Below, piece by piece: positions 13,085-20,473 of a stretch of 32,609 nt of DNA. Position 1 is the first letter of the stretch, and every line of letters starts with the position of its first letter. Both the position numbers and the translations under genes were made by a program. The DNA comes from Thermoactinospora rubra (lineage in GTDB: Bacteria > Actinomycetota > Actinomycetes > Streptosporangiales > Streptosporangiaceae), in the NCBI RefSeq assembly GCF_002093975.1, contig NZ_MSZZ01000078.1:1-32609 (forward strand), read 5' to 3'. The notes beneath the pieces were generated by a model, which was given only the letters and a program-made list of their open reading frames with translations, was not told the DNA's origin and made no database searches.

Positions 13085-15964
13085 GTGCCCCGGATCGAGT
13101 CCACCGCAGCCCGCCTGGCCAAGCTCGGCTTCGCCGACGCGGCACGGGCCGAGCGGCTGCTGGCGGAGCTGGAGTCGCGCGTCGGCGGCCAGGCGCCGCA
13201 GGGCCTGCTGGATGCCCTGGCGGAGGCCGCCGATCCCGACCTGGCGCTGACGTCGCTGGTCAGGCTGGCCGAGCGGGACCCGGCGACGATGGAGGCCGTC
13301 GCGGGCGACGGCGAGCTGCGCGTGAGGCTCCTGCGCGTCCTCGGCGTGAGCGCCGCCCTGGGCGACCACCTCGTCCGGCATCCCGGCCACCTGGGACGCC
13401 TCGCCGTACGGGACACCGAGCCGCCACGCGCGGACCTGCTGCGGGCGGTCGGCGCCGACCCCGAGGCCGAGCGGCCACGGGCCACCGCCGGCGACGCCCT
13501 GAACGCCCTGCGCGTCGCCTACCGGGGCCGGCTGCTGTCGCTGGCGGGGCGCGACCTGCTGGGCGAGACGGCCTTCCCCGAGGTGACCGGGGAGCTGTCG
13601 GACCTGGCCGGCGCGGCCCTGGAGGCGGCGCTGGCCGTCGCGCGGGCCGAGGTGGGCGCCGACGACGTACGGCTGGCGGTCATCGGCATGGGCAAGTGCG
13701 GCGCCCGGGAGCTCAACTACATCAGCGACGTGGACGTGATCTTCGTCGCGGACGATCCCCACCAGGCGACCAGGCTGGCGCAGGCGATGATGCGGGCCTG
13801 CTCGGCCGTCACCACCGAGGGGTCGCTGTGGGAGGTCGACGCCGGGCTGCGTCCCGAGGGCAAGGCAGGGCCGCTGGTGCGCACGCTCGACAGCCACCTG
13901 GCCTACTACCGGCGCTGGGCCAAGACGTGGGAGTTCCAGGCGCTGCTGAAGGCCAGGCCGGTGGCGGGCGACATGGAGCTGGGCGCGGCCTATGTCTCGG
14001 CCGTCAACGAGCTGGTGTGGGCGGCGGCCACCAGGGAGAACTTCGTCGAGGACGTCCAGGCCATGCGCCGCCGCGTGGAGGAGCACGTGCGCCAGGAGGG
14101 CGACCAGCACCTCAAGCTGGGACCCGGCGGGCTGCGCGACATCGAGTTCGCGGTGCAGCTGCTCCAGCTGGTCCACGGCCGCCTCGACCCGCTGCTGCGC
14201 CGCCGCGCGACCCTGGCGGCGCTGGCCGCGCTGTCCAGGGGCGGCTACGTCGGCCGCGACGACGCCAGGGCGCTGGCCGAGGCCTACACGTTCCTGCGCC
14301 AGGTCGAGCACCTGCTCCAGCTGCACCGGTGGCGCCGTACCCACCTGGTGCCCACCGGCGAGCGCGACCTGCGGCGGCTGGGCCGGGCGCTGGGGTTCAC
14401 CGTGGACCCGGTGGGCGAGTTCGTCGCGCGGTGGCGGCAGCACGCCCGCGAGGCGCGGCGGCTGCACGAGAAGCTGTTCTACCGGCCGCTGCTGCAGGCG
14501 GTGGCCCGGCTGCCGGAGTCGGAGGCGCGGCTGTCGCCCTCGGCCGCCGTCGCCCGCCTGGGGGCGCTGGGCTACCAGGACCCCGAGGGGGCGCTGCGGC
14601 ACATCGCCGCCCTCACCACCGGCGTGTCGCGCCGCGCCGCCATCCAGCGGACGCTGCTGCCGGTGATGCTCGGCTGGTTCGCCGACACGCCCGACCCCGA
14701 CGCGGGCCTGCTCGGCTTCCGCCAGGTCAGCGACAAGCTGGGCGCCACGCCGTGGTACCTGCGGCTGCTGCGCGACGAGACCGCCGTGGCCGAGCGCATG
14801 GCCCACGTGCTGGGCTCCAGCCGGTACGCGACCGGCCTGCTGCTGCATGCGCCCGAGGCGGTGGAGCTGCTGGGCGACGACGCCTCGCTGCGCCCGCGCC
14901 CGGTGGAGGCGCTGCGGGCCGAGGCCGCCGCGGCCGTGGCCAGGCACGCCGACGCCGAGGGCGCGGTGACGGCCGTGCGCGCGCTGCGCCGCAGGGAGCT
15001 GTTCCGTACGGCTGTCGCGGACCTGTCGGGCCTGATCGACATCGAGCGGGTGGGCGTGACGCTGTCGGCGCTGAACGACGTGACGATCCAGGCCGCGCTG
15101 GACGCCGCGGGTGTGCGCGACGCCCGCCTGGCGGTGATCGCGATGGGCCGGCTGGGCGGCATGGAGTGCTCCTACGCCAGCGACGCCGACGTCATGTTCG
15201 TCCACGCCGACGGCGCCTCCAGCGAGGCGGCCTTCGCGGCGGCCAACGAGCTGCGCCGCCTGCTGGCGCTGCCCGCCCCCGACCCGCCCCTGCACATCGA
15301 CCCCGACCTGCGTCCCGAGGGTCGGCAGGGCCCGCTGGTGCGGTCGCTGGCCTCCTACCGCGCCTACTACGCCCGCTGGTCCTCGCCCTGGGAGGCGCAG
15401 GCCCTGCTCAGGGCCAGGTACGCCGCGGGTGACGAGGAGGTGGGCACGGCCTTCCTCGCCTCGATCGACGAGCTGCGCTACCCGCCCGGCGGCATCGGCG
15501 ACGCGGCGGTGCGCGAGATCCGCAAGCTCAAGGCCCGCATGGAGGCCGAGCGGCTGCCCAGGGGCGCCGACCCCGCCCTGCACACCAAGCTGGGCCGGGG
15601 CGGGCTGTCCGACGTGGAGTGGGTGGCGCAGCTGCTGCAGCTGCGGCACGCGGGAGCGGTACCCGCGCTGCGCACCACCCGCACGCTGGAGGCGCTGCGC
15701 GCCGCGGCCGCCGAGGGGCTGCTGGCCGAGGCCGACGCCGCCGCCCTGGCCGACGCCTGGACCTTCGCCTCCCGCATCCGGGACGCGATCATGCTGGTCA
15801 AGGGGCGGGCCGGGGACATGGTGCCGGCGGGCGCCCGCGAGCGCAGGCTGATCGCCCAGACACTCGGGTACCCGCCGGGCGGCTCGGAGGACTTCCTCGA
15901 CGACTACCGGCGCGTCACCCGCCGGGCCCGTCAGGTGGTGGAGCGGGTGTTCTACGAGGCCTGA
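13085..15964 (+). CDS. glnE: glutamine synthetase adenylyltransferase/adenylyl-removing enzyme
   Basis: The 959-residue protein adds AMP to, and removes it from, the regulatory tyrosine of type I glutamine synthetase in response to nitrogen status. It contains the two nucleotidyltransferase domains of the family. The N-terminal, adenylyl-removing one has GMGKCGARELNYISDVDVIF (about residues 201-220), and the C-terminal, adenylylating one has AMGRLGGMECSYASDADVMF (about 684-703), each with the paired acidic SDxD residues. The central helical linker and the RxKxRxxxE-type segments (EIRKLKARMEAERL) after the second domain are present. GTG 13085 follows GGGAG. Its target, glnA, is 4.5 kb downstream on the other strand. 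Confidence 0.96.
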   Translation: MPRIESTAARLAKLGFADAARAERLLAELESRVGGQAPQGLLDALAEAADPDLALTSLVRLAERDPATMEAVAGDGELRVRLLRVLGVSAALGDHLVRHPGHLGRLAVRDTEPPRADLLRAVGADPEAERPRATAGDALNALRVAYRGRLLSLAGRDLLGETAFPEVTGELSDLAGAALEAALAVARAEVGADDVRLAVIGMGKCGARELNYISDVDVIFVADDPHQATRLAQAMMRACSAVTTEGSLWEVDAGLRPEGKAGPLVRTLDSHLAYYRRWAKTWEFQALLKARPVAGDMELGAAYVSAVNELVWAAATRENFVEDVQAMRRRVEEHVRQEGDQHLKLGPGGLRDIEFAVQLLQLVHGRLDPLLRRRATLAALAALSRGGYVGRDDARALAEAYTFLRQVEHLLQLHRWRRTHLVPTGERDLRRLGRALGFTVDPVGEFVARWRQHAREARRLHEKLFYRPLLQAVARLPESEARLSPSAAVARLGALGYQDPEGALRHIAALTTGVSRRAAIQRTLLPVMLGWFADTPDPDAGLLGFRQVSDKLGATPWYLRLLRDETAVAERMAHVLGSSRYATGLLLHAPEAVELLGDDASLRPRPVEALRAEAAAAVARHADAEGAVTAVRALRRRELFRTAVADLSGLIDIERVGVTLSALNDVTIQAALDAAGVRDARLAVIAMGRLGGMECSYASDADVMFVHADGASSEAAFAAANELRRLLALPAPDPPLHIDPDLRPEGRQGPLVRSLASYRAYYARWSSPWEAQALLRARYAAGDEEVGTAFLASIDELRYPPGGIGDAAVREIRKLKARMEAERLPRGADPALHTKLGRGGLSDVEWVAQLLQLRHAGAVPALRTTRTLEALRAAAAEGLLAEADAAALADAWTFASRIRDAIMLVKGRAGDMVPAGARERRLIAQTLGYPPGGSEDFLDDYRRVTRRARQVVERVFYEA

Positions 15965-15973
15965 CGATTTCCG

Positions 15974-16197
15974 CCCGCGTTCCCCGGGCGATCGACAGCC
16001 ACCCGCTCAAGAGCGACGGCACCACGGTGGCGACGATCTACCTCACCTGCAACAACGGCTGGAACCGCGTCGTCACAGTCGAGCAGTCGGCGCTGTCGCT
16101 GGCGTTCCAGAAGGTCACCCTGCAGGCCGAGGGCGGCACCACGAAGGACGTCGGCCCCGGTATCTCGTGGACCAGCGGCTGGGCGCACTACGGCTGA
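15974..16197 (+). pseudogene. C-terminal remnant of a small secreted protein
   Basis: After glnE an open frame encodes about 70 residues (DSHPLKSDGTTVATIYLTC, WNRVVTVEQSALSLAFQ, ISWTSGWAHYG) ending at TGA 16197. The pattern of short beta strands starting with a GTTVATIYL repeat and ending in HxG is like small secreted proteins of actinomycetes, but there is no start codon with a ribosome site, no signal peptide, and the frame runs back into glnE. I read it as the 3' end of a gene whose beginning was lost. A real fusion or a short gene with an unusual start cannot be excluded. Confidence 0.4.
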
Positions 16198-16212
16198 GCC
16201 GGTCCGCCCGCA

Positions 16213-16248
16213 AGGGCTCCGCACCTGGGGGACCCCGTGCGGAGCCCT
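16213..16248. terminator. strong hairpin terminator after glnE and the remnant
   Basis: agggctccgcac at 16213-16224 pairs perfectly with gtgcggagccct at 16237-16248, a 12-bp stem with a 12-base loop. Confidence 0.85.
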
Positions 16249-16275
16249 CCTCCACTCCCGCGCCTCCAAAAACTA

Positions 16276-16289
16276 AACGACCGGTCGTT
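16276..16289. promoter_or_regulatory. palindromic operator of the TetR/thioesterase pair
   Basis: aacgaccggtcgtt is a perfect 14-bp palindrome 17 bases before the ATG of the TetR gene. ACCGGTCGTT-type sites are typical operators of TetR proteins, and its place implies autorepression. Confidence 0.72.
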
Positions 16290-16306
16290 CGTGTATTGTG
16301 GGTGGC

Positions 16307-16954
16307 ATGACGACGGACCCTGCCACCACGGACGGGCGCCGGCTGCGCGGCCGGCGCAGCCGCGAGGCGATCCTCGAGCGGGCGGTCGCGCTGGCGTCGG
16401 TGGAGGGGCTGGACGGCCTGTCGCTGGGACGGCTGGCAGCCGCCACCGGCGTCAGCAAGTCCGGATTCTTCGCCCATTGGCCGGGAAAAGAGGAGTTGCA
16501 GCTCGACGCGGTCGAGTGGGCGGCCCAGCAGTGGGTCGACCGCATCGTCCGCCCCGGGCTCGCCGCCCCCCGCGGCGTCCGGCGGCTGTTCGCCGTGCAT
16601 GAGGCCAGGCTGCGCTTCTACACCGAGAAGGTGCTCCCGGGCGGCTGCTTCTTCCTGACCGTGCAGGCCGAGTTCGACGACCGGCCCGGCCCGGTGCGGA
16701 CCCGGGTCGCCCGGGCGCTGCAGGAGTGGATCGCCTTCCTCCGCGGCCTGGTGGCCCAGGCGGTCGAGCTGGGCGAGCTGCCGCCCGGCGCCGACCCCGA
16801 CCAGCTCGCCTACGAGATCGACGCGCTCGGCGAGATGGTCGTCATCCACTCCCGGCTCCTGGACGGCGAGGAGGCCGCCGTGCGGGCGCGCCGTGCCGTC
16901 CTGGACCGGCTGCGCGCGCTCTGCCCCGACCCTTCCCTTCTCCCGGAGGACTGA
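16307..16954 (+). CDS. TetR-family transcriptional regulator
   Basis: The 215-residue protein has an N-terminal helix-turn-helix (EAILERAVALASVEGLDG, LSLGRLAAATGVSKSGFFAHW) and a C-terminal ligand domain with CFFLTVQAEFDDRPGPVR, found in TetR regulators of the TetR_C_16/YcdC-like type. ATG 16307 is chosen; the in-frame GTG 16298 sits nearer the palindrome. The message is probably near-leaderless, as only weak purine runs precede the start. The thioesterase gene follows with one base between stop and start, so the pair is one operon under the 16276 operator. Confidence 0.88.
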   Translation: MTTDPATTDGRRLRGRRSREAILERAVALASVEGLDGLSLGRLAAATGVSKSGFFAHWPGKEELQLDAVEWAAQQWVDRIVRPGLAAPRGVRRLFAVHEARLRFYTEKVLPGGCFFLTVQAEFDDRPGPVRTRVARALQEWIAFLRGLVAQAVELGELPPGADPDQLAYEIDALGEMVVIHSRLLDGEEAAVRARRAVLDRLRALCPDPSLLPED

Positions 16955-16955
16955 G

Positions 16956-17402
16956 ATGAACGGACACTTCGAGCCGGTCCAGGTGCACTTCGACGACTTG
17001 GACGCCATGGGACTGCTCCACAACTCCCGCTATGCCTTGCTGGTGGAGCGTGCGATCGGCGCGTACTGGCTGCGCCTGGGCTGGGCGGCCGCCGACCCCG
17101 CGCTCTCGGCCTTCGAGGACGTGTTCATGGCCGTGCGGGAGTTCAAGGTGACCTACCACGTGCCGATCTCGGGGGTGGGGGAGCGGGTCGTGCATTTCTG
17201 GATCGACCGGCTCGGCACGACGAGCGCGGTGTACGGCTTCCGCGTGCTGTCGCCCGACCACGCCGTGGCGCATGCCGAGGGCTACCGGGTGAACGTGAAC
17301 CTCGACCCCCAGACGTTGCGCCCCACGCCGTTCAGCGAGGAGTTGCGTGCCGCCGCCCAGCCGTTGCTCCGCTCCGCCGTTCTGGAGGAAGTCGGTCACT
17401 GA
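16956..17402 (+). CDS. hotdog-fold acyl-CoA thioesterase (4HBT type)
   Basis: The 148-residue protein is a single hotdog domain of the 4-hydroxybenzoyl-CoA thioesterase type. The motif VHFDDLDAMGLLHNSRYALLVE holds the catalytic Asp and the helix start (written here with DDLDAMGLLHNSRY at about residues 11-24), and FKVTYHVPI and FWIDRLGTTSAVYGF form the long strands. It would hydrolyse an acyl-CoA thioester in the cytoplasm. GGAGG overlaps the end of the TetR gene, so the two are coupled; the regulator may sense an acyl-CoA. Confidence 0.85.
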   Translation: MNGHFEPVQVHFDDLDAMGLLHNSRYALLVERAIGAYWLRLGWAAADPALSAFEDVFMAVREFKVTYHVPISGVGERVVHFWIDRLGTTSAVYGFRVLSPDHAVAHAEGYRVNVNLDPQTLRPTPFSEELRAAAQPLLRSAVLEEVGH

Positions 17403-17455
17403 TCCTGCGCGAAGCGTTGCGGTGATCGCCCCGGCGGGTGTATCAAGGCGCCGGG

Positions 17456-18511
17456 GTGATCGCTTTGCTTTCTCTTTACGCCGACCTGGCCATCGGGCTC
17501 ATCACGCTCTTCCTGTTGATGTCGCTGCTGGTCAGCGGGTTGAACGAGGGGTTCGTCCGGCTGCTGTCGATCCGCAGCAAGTTCCTGTGGGCCTACCTGC
17601 GCGACACGCTGGACGGCAGCGACGCCCAGGGCCGCTCGTGGCTGCCCGCCAAGGTGCGTGACGTCTTCGCGGCCCTGCCGTTCACGCGCGACCCCCGGCC
17701 GGCCTTCAGCGACCAGCCCGCGCCCACCCAGGCCAGGCCGATGCCGGCCGAGCAGGCGCCCGCCGACGACACCATGACGCGGCACCTGTACGAGCGCGTG
17801 CGCGAGATCGACCACCCCAAGACCGGCCGGACCAGCATCGCCAACCTCCCGCCCGAGCGGTTCGCGGTCGCCGTCATGGAGATGGCGGCGGCCGAGCCGA
17901 ACGGTGTGGAGGGCCTGCTCGACAAGCTGCTGGAGCTCAAGAGCCCGCTGCACAGCCACCTCAAGGGCGTCTGGGAGAGCGCGCAGCGGGACATGGAACG
18001 CTTCCGCAAGGGCGTGGAGACCTGGTTCGACGCCGAGATGCAGCGCCTGTCCATGCTCTACAGGCGGTACGTCAAGTGGGTCGTCGCCGCGCTCGGGCTC
18101 GTCGTGACGCTGCTGTTCAGCCTCGACGGCGTGGAGTTCGCCAAGAACGTGCTGCGCGACAACGCCTACCGCGCCGCCGTGGCCGCCGCCGCCTCGGGCG
18201 GGCCCGAGGCGGTCGAGGAGCTGAAGAACAAGTGCACCCGGCCGGGGGAGTCCTCCGAGCTGGCCTCGTGCATCACCGAGACGCTCAGCTCGCCGGCGCT
18301 CGTGCAGGCGCTCGGCAACGCGATCGTCAGCGTCTCGGTGCCGCCCGACGGCGAGCCGGCCATGGCCTGGAACGGCGCCGCCTGGTGGGACCGGGTCACC
18401 ACGCCGAGCCACTGGCCCGGCTTCCTGGTGACGTACGTGGCGATCCTGTTCGGCGCGCCGTTCTGGTGGGACCTCCTGCGCCGCGTGACCGGGATCCGGC
18501 CACGCGGCTGA
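17456..18511 (+). CDS. conserved membrane protein of unknown function
   Basis: The 351-residue protein has an N-terminal membrane segment (LYADLAIGLITLFLLMSLLVSGLNE, about 6-28, quoted in part as LAIGLITLFLLMSLLVSG), a large cytoplasmic part, then two membrane segments (KWVVAALGLVVTLLFSLDG near 200-222 and FLVTYVAILFGAPFWWDLL near 325-345). The features NEGFVRLLSIRSK, LPPERFAVAVMEM, MERFRKGVETWFDAEMQRLSMLYRRY and GAPFWWDLLRRV occur in the same order in a widespread bacterial family with no known function, as far as I recall. GTG 17456 is preferred for AAGG ten bases upstream; GTG 17438 is possible. It stands alone, convergent with the glucanase gene. Confidence 0.75.
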   Translation: MIALLSLYADLAIGLITLFLLMSLLVSGLNEGFVRLLSIRSKFLWAYLRDTLDGSDAQGRSWLPAKVRDVFAALPFTRDPRPAFSDQPAPTQARPMPAEQAPADDTMTRHLYERVREIDHPKTGRTSIANLPPERFAVAVMEMAAAEPNGVEGLLDKLLELKSPLHSHLKGVWESAQRDMERFRKGVETWFDAEMQRLSMLYRRYVKWVVAALGLVVTLLFSLDGVEFAKNVLRDNAYRAAVAAAASGGPEAVEELKNKCTRPGESSELASCITETLSSPALVQALGNAIVSVSVPPDGEPAMAWNGAAWWDRVTTPSHWPGFLVTYVAILFGAPFWWDLLRRVTGIRPRG

Positions 18512-18529
18512 GCCTCGGCCGGAGGAGCT

Positions 18530-19882
18530 TCAGCTGGAGAACGTGAACCAGTTGACGTTGACGAAGTCGGCGGGCTGGCCGCTGCTGAAGGTCAGGTACA
18601 CCGTGTGCGTGCCCGTCACGGGGGAGACGTTGGCCGGCACCGTGCGCCAGCTCTGCCAGCCGCCCGTGTTGGCGACGGCGAAGTCGCCGATCGGCGGCGC
18701 CGTGGGGCTGTCCAGCCGTACCTGCACCAGGCCGCTCACGCCCGCCGCGGCGCCGGAGGCGACGCGGGCGCTGAACTGCCGCGCGGGCTCGGAGCCGAAG
18801 TTGACGTTGTCGTAGCGCAGCCAGTCGCCGTTGCCGATCCAGCCGACGTTCTGCCCGCCGCCGACGTCCGTCGTGGCCTCCACGGCCGTGCCCGACTGGG
18901 CCTGGAAGCTCTCGGCCTGGATGGTGGAGCGGGCGTCCACCCCGCCCGGCTGCTGGCCGGAGCCGCCGCTCTGCCACACGGCCACGTAGTCGACGACCAT
19001 CGGGCGGCCGGACACCGTGGCGGCGGTGGGCGTGGCGAACCCCGCCACCCCGTTGGGGAACGCCCCGCCCATCGCCACGTTGAGGAGGATGAAGTACCCG
19101 GCGTGGCCCGTCATGTTCTGCCACGTCGTGGCGTCGAACTGGGCCTGGCTGACCGAGTGGTACTGCTGGCCGTCCACGTACCAGCGCAGTTGGTTGGGGG
19201 AGACGCTGCGGTCCCACTCGAAGCGGTAGGTGTGGAAGGCCGACTGGCACGTCGAGCCGGGGCACGCCCTGCTGGCGCCCAGCCCGTTGGTCTCGTTGCA
19301 CGGGCCGCCGGGGTTGACGCCGCAGTGCAGCACGCCCCACACGGCGTTGATCCCGTTGACGTTCTCCATGATGTCGAACTCGCCGATGGCCGGCCAGTTC
19401 CAGTAGTTGCCCCGGTACGGCGAGCCGAGCGCCCAGAACGCGGGCCAGTAGCCGAGGGCCTGCTCGCCCGTCACGTTCGGCATCTGGATGCGGCCCTCGA
19501 TGCGCAGGATCCTGCCGTCGGCGGGCTTGAAGTCGGCGCGCCGGGTCTCGATGCGGGCGGAGGTCCAGTTCTGGCCGCTGCCTCGCGGCGTGATGCGCAG
19601 GTTGCCGGCGCCGTCGAGGCTCACGTTGGCGGGGTCGGCGGTGTAGTTCTGGATCTCGCCGGTGCCCCAGTTGGCGGGGCCGCCCGGGTAGGAGTGGCCG
19701 GTGTCGATGATCCAGTTGGCGGAGTCGGGCAGGGATCCGGCCGGGCCGGTGAAGTCGTCGGCCCACACGAGGGACCAGCCGCTGGGCGGGGGCGGCAGGG
19801 CGGCCTGGGCGGGGTGGGCGGCTAACCAGGTGAGCATCGTGAGGACCGTCGCGAGGACGGCCGCGATACGGCGGTGCGGCAT
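18530..19882 (-). CDS. secreted GH16 beta-glucanase with CBM6
   Basis: The 450-residue protein has a signal peptide (MPHRRIAAVLATVLTMLTWL, cut after AQA near 27), a glycoside hydrolase 16 domain at about 34-308 and a CBM6 carbohydrate-binding module at about 318-450 (IQAESFQAQSG, GGQNVGWIGNGDWLRY). The catalytic motif GEFDIME at 167-173 supplies the nucleophile Glu168 and acid/base Glu173. The EFDIME form and the NYWNWPAIGE approach fit endo-1,3-beta-glucanase (laminarinase) activity, and CBM6 often binds beta-1,3-glucan ends. AAGGAG lies seven bases before ATG. A sigma-70-like promoter flanked by two LacI-type operators precedes it, so sugar-induced control is likely. Confidence 0.93.
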   Translation of the reverse strand: MPHRRIAAVLATVLTMLTWLAAHPAQAALPPPPSGWSLVWADDFTGPAGSLPDSANWIIDTGHSYPGGPANWGTGEIQNYTADPANVSLDGAGNLRITPRGSGQNWTSARIETRRADFKPADGRILRIEGRIQMPNVTGEQALGYWPAFWALGSPYRGNYWNWPAIGEFDIMENVNGINAVWGVLHCGVNPGGPCNETNGLGASRACPGSTCQSAFHTYRFEWDRSVSPNQLRWYVDGQQYHSVSQAQFDATTWQNMTGHAGYFILLNVAMGGAFPNGVAGFATPTAATVSGRPMVVDYVAVWQSGGSGQQPGGVDARSTIQAESFQAQSGTAVEATTDVGGGQNVGWIGNGDWLRYDNVNFGSEPARQFSARVASGAAAGVSGLVQVRLDSPTAPPIGDFAVANTGGWQSWRTVPANVSPVTGTHTVYLTFSSGQPADFVNVNWFTFSS

Positions 19883-19909
19883 CGCTTCTCCTTGGGGGTG
19901 CGGAGGCTG

Positions 19910-19921
19910 GAGAGCGCTCTC
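19910..19921. promoter_or_regulatory. LacI-type operator, glucanase gene, downstream site
   Basis: gagagcgctctc is a perfect 12-bp palindrome centred on CG, as in operators of CebR and other LacI-family sugar repressors (GAGCGCTC core). It lies between the -10 box and the start codon of the glucanase gene. Confidence 0.75.
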
Positions 19922-19929
19922 AGAGGAGA

Positions 19930-19958
19930 GAATTAACAGGATGTTTACCCGATGTCAA
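19930..19958 (-). promoter_or_regulatory. promoter of the GH16 glucanase gene
   Basis: On the minus strand, a perfect -35 TTGACA (19958-19953) and a -10 TAATTC (19935-19930) are 17 bases apart. One operator lies on each side. Confidence 0.7.
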
Positions 19959-19962
19959 CGGG

Positions 19963-19976
19963 GAGAGCGCTTTCTC
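19963..19976. promoter_or_regulatory. LacI-type operator, glucanase gene, upstream site
   Basis: gagagcgctttctc repeats the GAGAGCGCT half of the first operator, with a slightly broken second half. It lies just upstream of the -35 box. Confidence 0.65.
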
Positions 19977-20058
19977 CTGGGCGGGTCAACCCGGCACGGA
20001 AGGGGTGAGCCGGTCACATGTGGGGGGAGGAGTTTTTCGCGCCGCGGATGGGCAATAA

Positions 20059-20073
20059 GTAACTGATCGTTAC
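20059..20073. promoter_or_regulatory. inverted repeat before the small secreted protein
   Basis: gtaac-tgatc-gttac forms a 5-bp inverted repeat 21 bases before the start of the small secreted protein gene. It sits where an operator or promoter element would be expected. Confidence 0.4.
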
Positions 20074-20094
20074 ACACAGTGATTGGAGCAGCTC

Positions 20095-20304
20095 ATGCGC
20101 ACTGTTCTCAAGCTGGCGGTGACCGCCGCCGCTCTGTCCGCGAGCCTGGTCGCCGTCGCCGGGCCGGCCCACGCCGACCCCGCACCCGGCGGCCCGCTCC
20201 CGGTCGGCGGCCTCCTCGGCCAGCCCGGCTCCTCCGGTAAGCCCAGCCCCTTCGACGTCCTCGGCAACGTCGTCAAGAGCCTCCCCCTCAAGGGCCTGGG
20301 CTGA
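20095..20304 (+). CDS. small secreted protein
   Basis: The 69-residue protein has a clear signal peptide (MRTVLKLAVTAAALSASLVA, cleavage after AHA near residue 27), leaving about 42 residues rich in Gly, Pro and Leu (GGLLGQPGSSGKPSPFDVLG, VVKSLPLKGLG). It has no Cys and no anchor. Short exported proteins of this kind are common in actinomycetes and have no assigned function. ATG 20095 follows GGAG by six bases. A strong terminator follows. Confidence 0.75.
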   Translation: MRTVLKLAVTAAALSASLVAVAGPAHADPAPGGPLPVGGLLGQPGSSGKPSPFDVLGNVVKSLPLKGLG

Positions 20305-20326
20305 ATGGAAGCTTGAGCGCGCAAGG

Positions 20327-20369
20327 CGAAAGCCCGTGGCGAGGTGCGGGACCTTGCCACGGGCTTTCG
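20327..20369. terminator. bidirectional hairpin terminator between small secreted gene and glnA
   Basis: cgaaagcccgtggc at 20327-20340 pairs perfectly with gccacgggctttcg at 20356-20369, a 14-bp stem. It serves the rightward small gene and, about 100 bases past its stop, the leftward glnA. Confidence 0.88.
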
Positions 20370-20473
20370 ACGCGGCGGGGCGGCGAGCGCTGCGGCGCCT
20401 GCCGCGCGGACGGAACCCCGGCGGAGCCGTACGGCTACCGCGCGATGGCCACGCGGCTCACCGCGCTAGCCGG

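Noticed and set aside
12194..15649. Very long minus-strand open frame of about 1150 codons
   Set aside because: It is antisense to glnE and the TetR gene, rich in Gly, Arg, Gln and His as expected of a high-GC shadow frame, and has no domain pattern.
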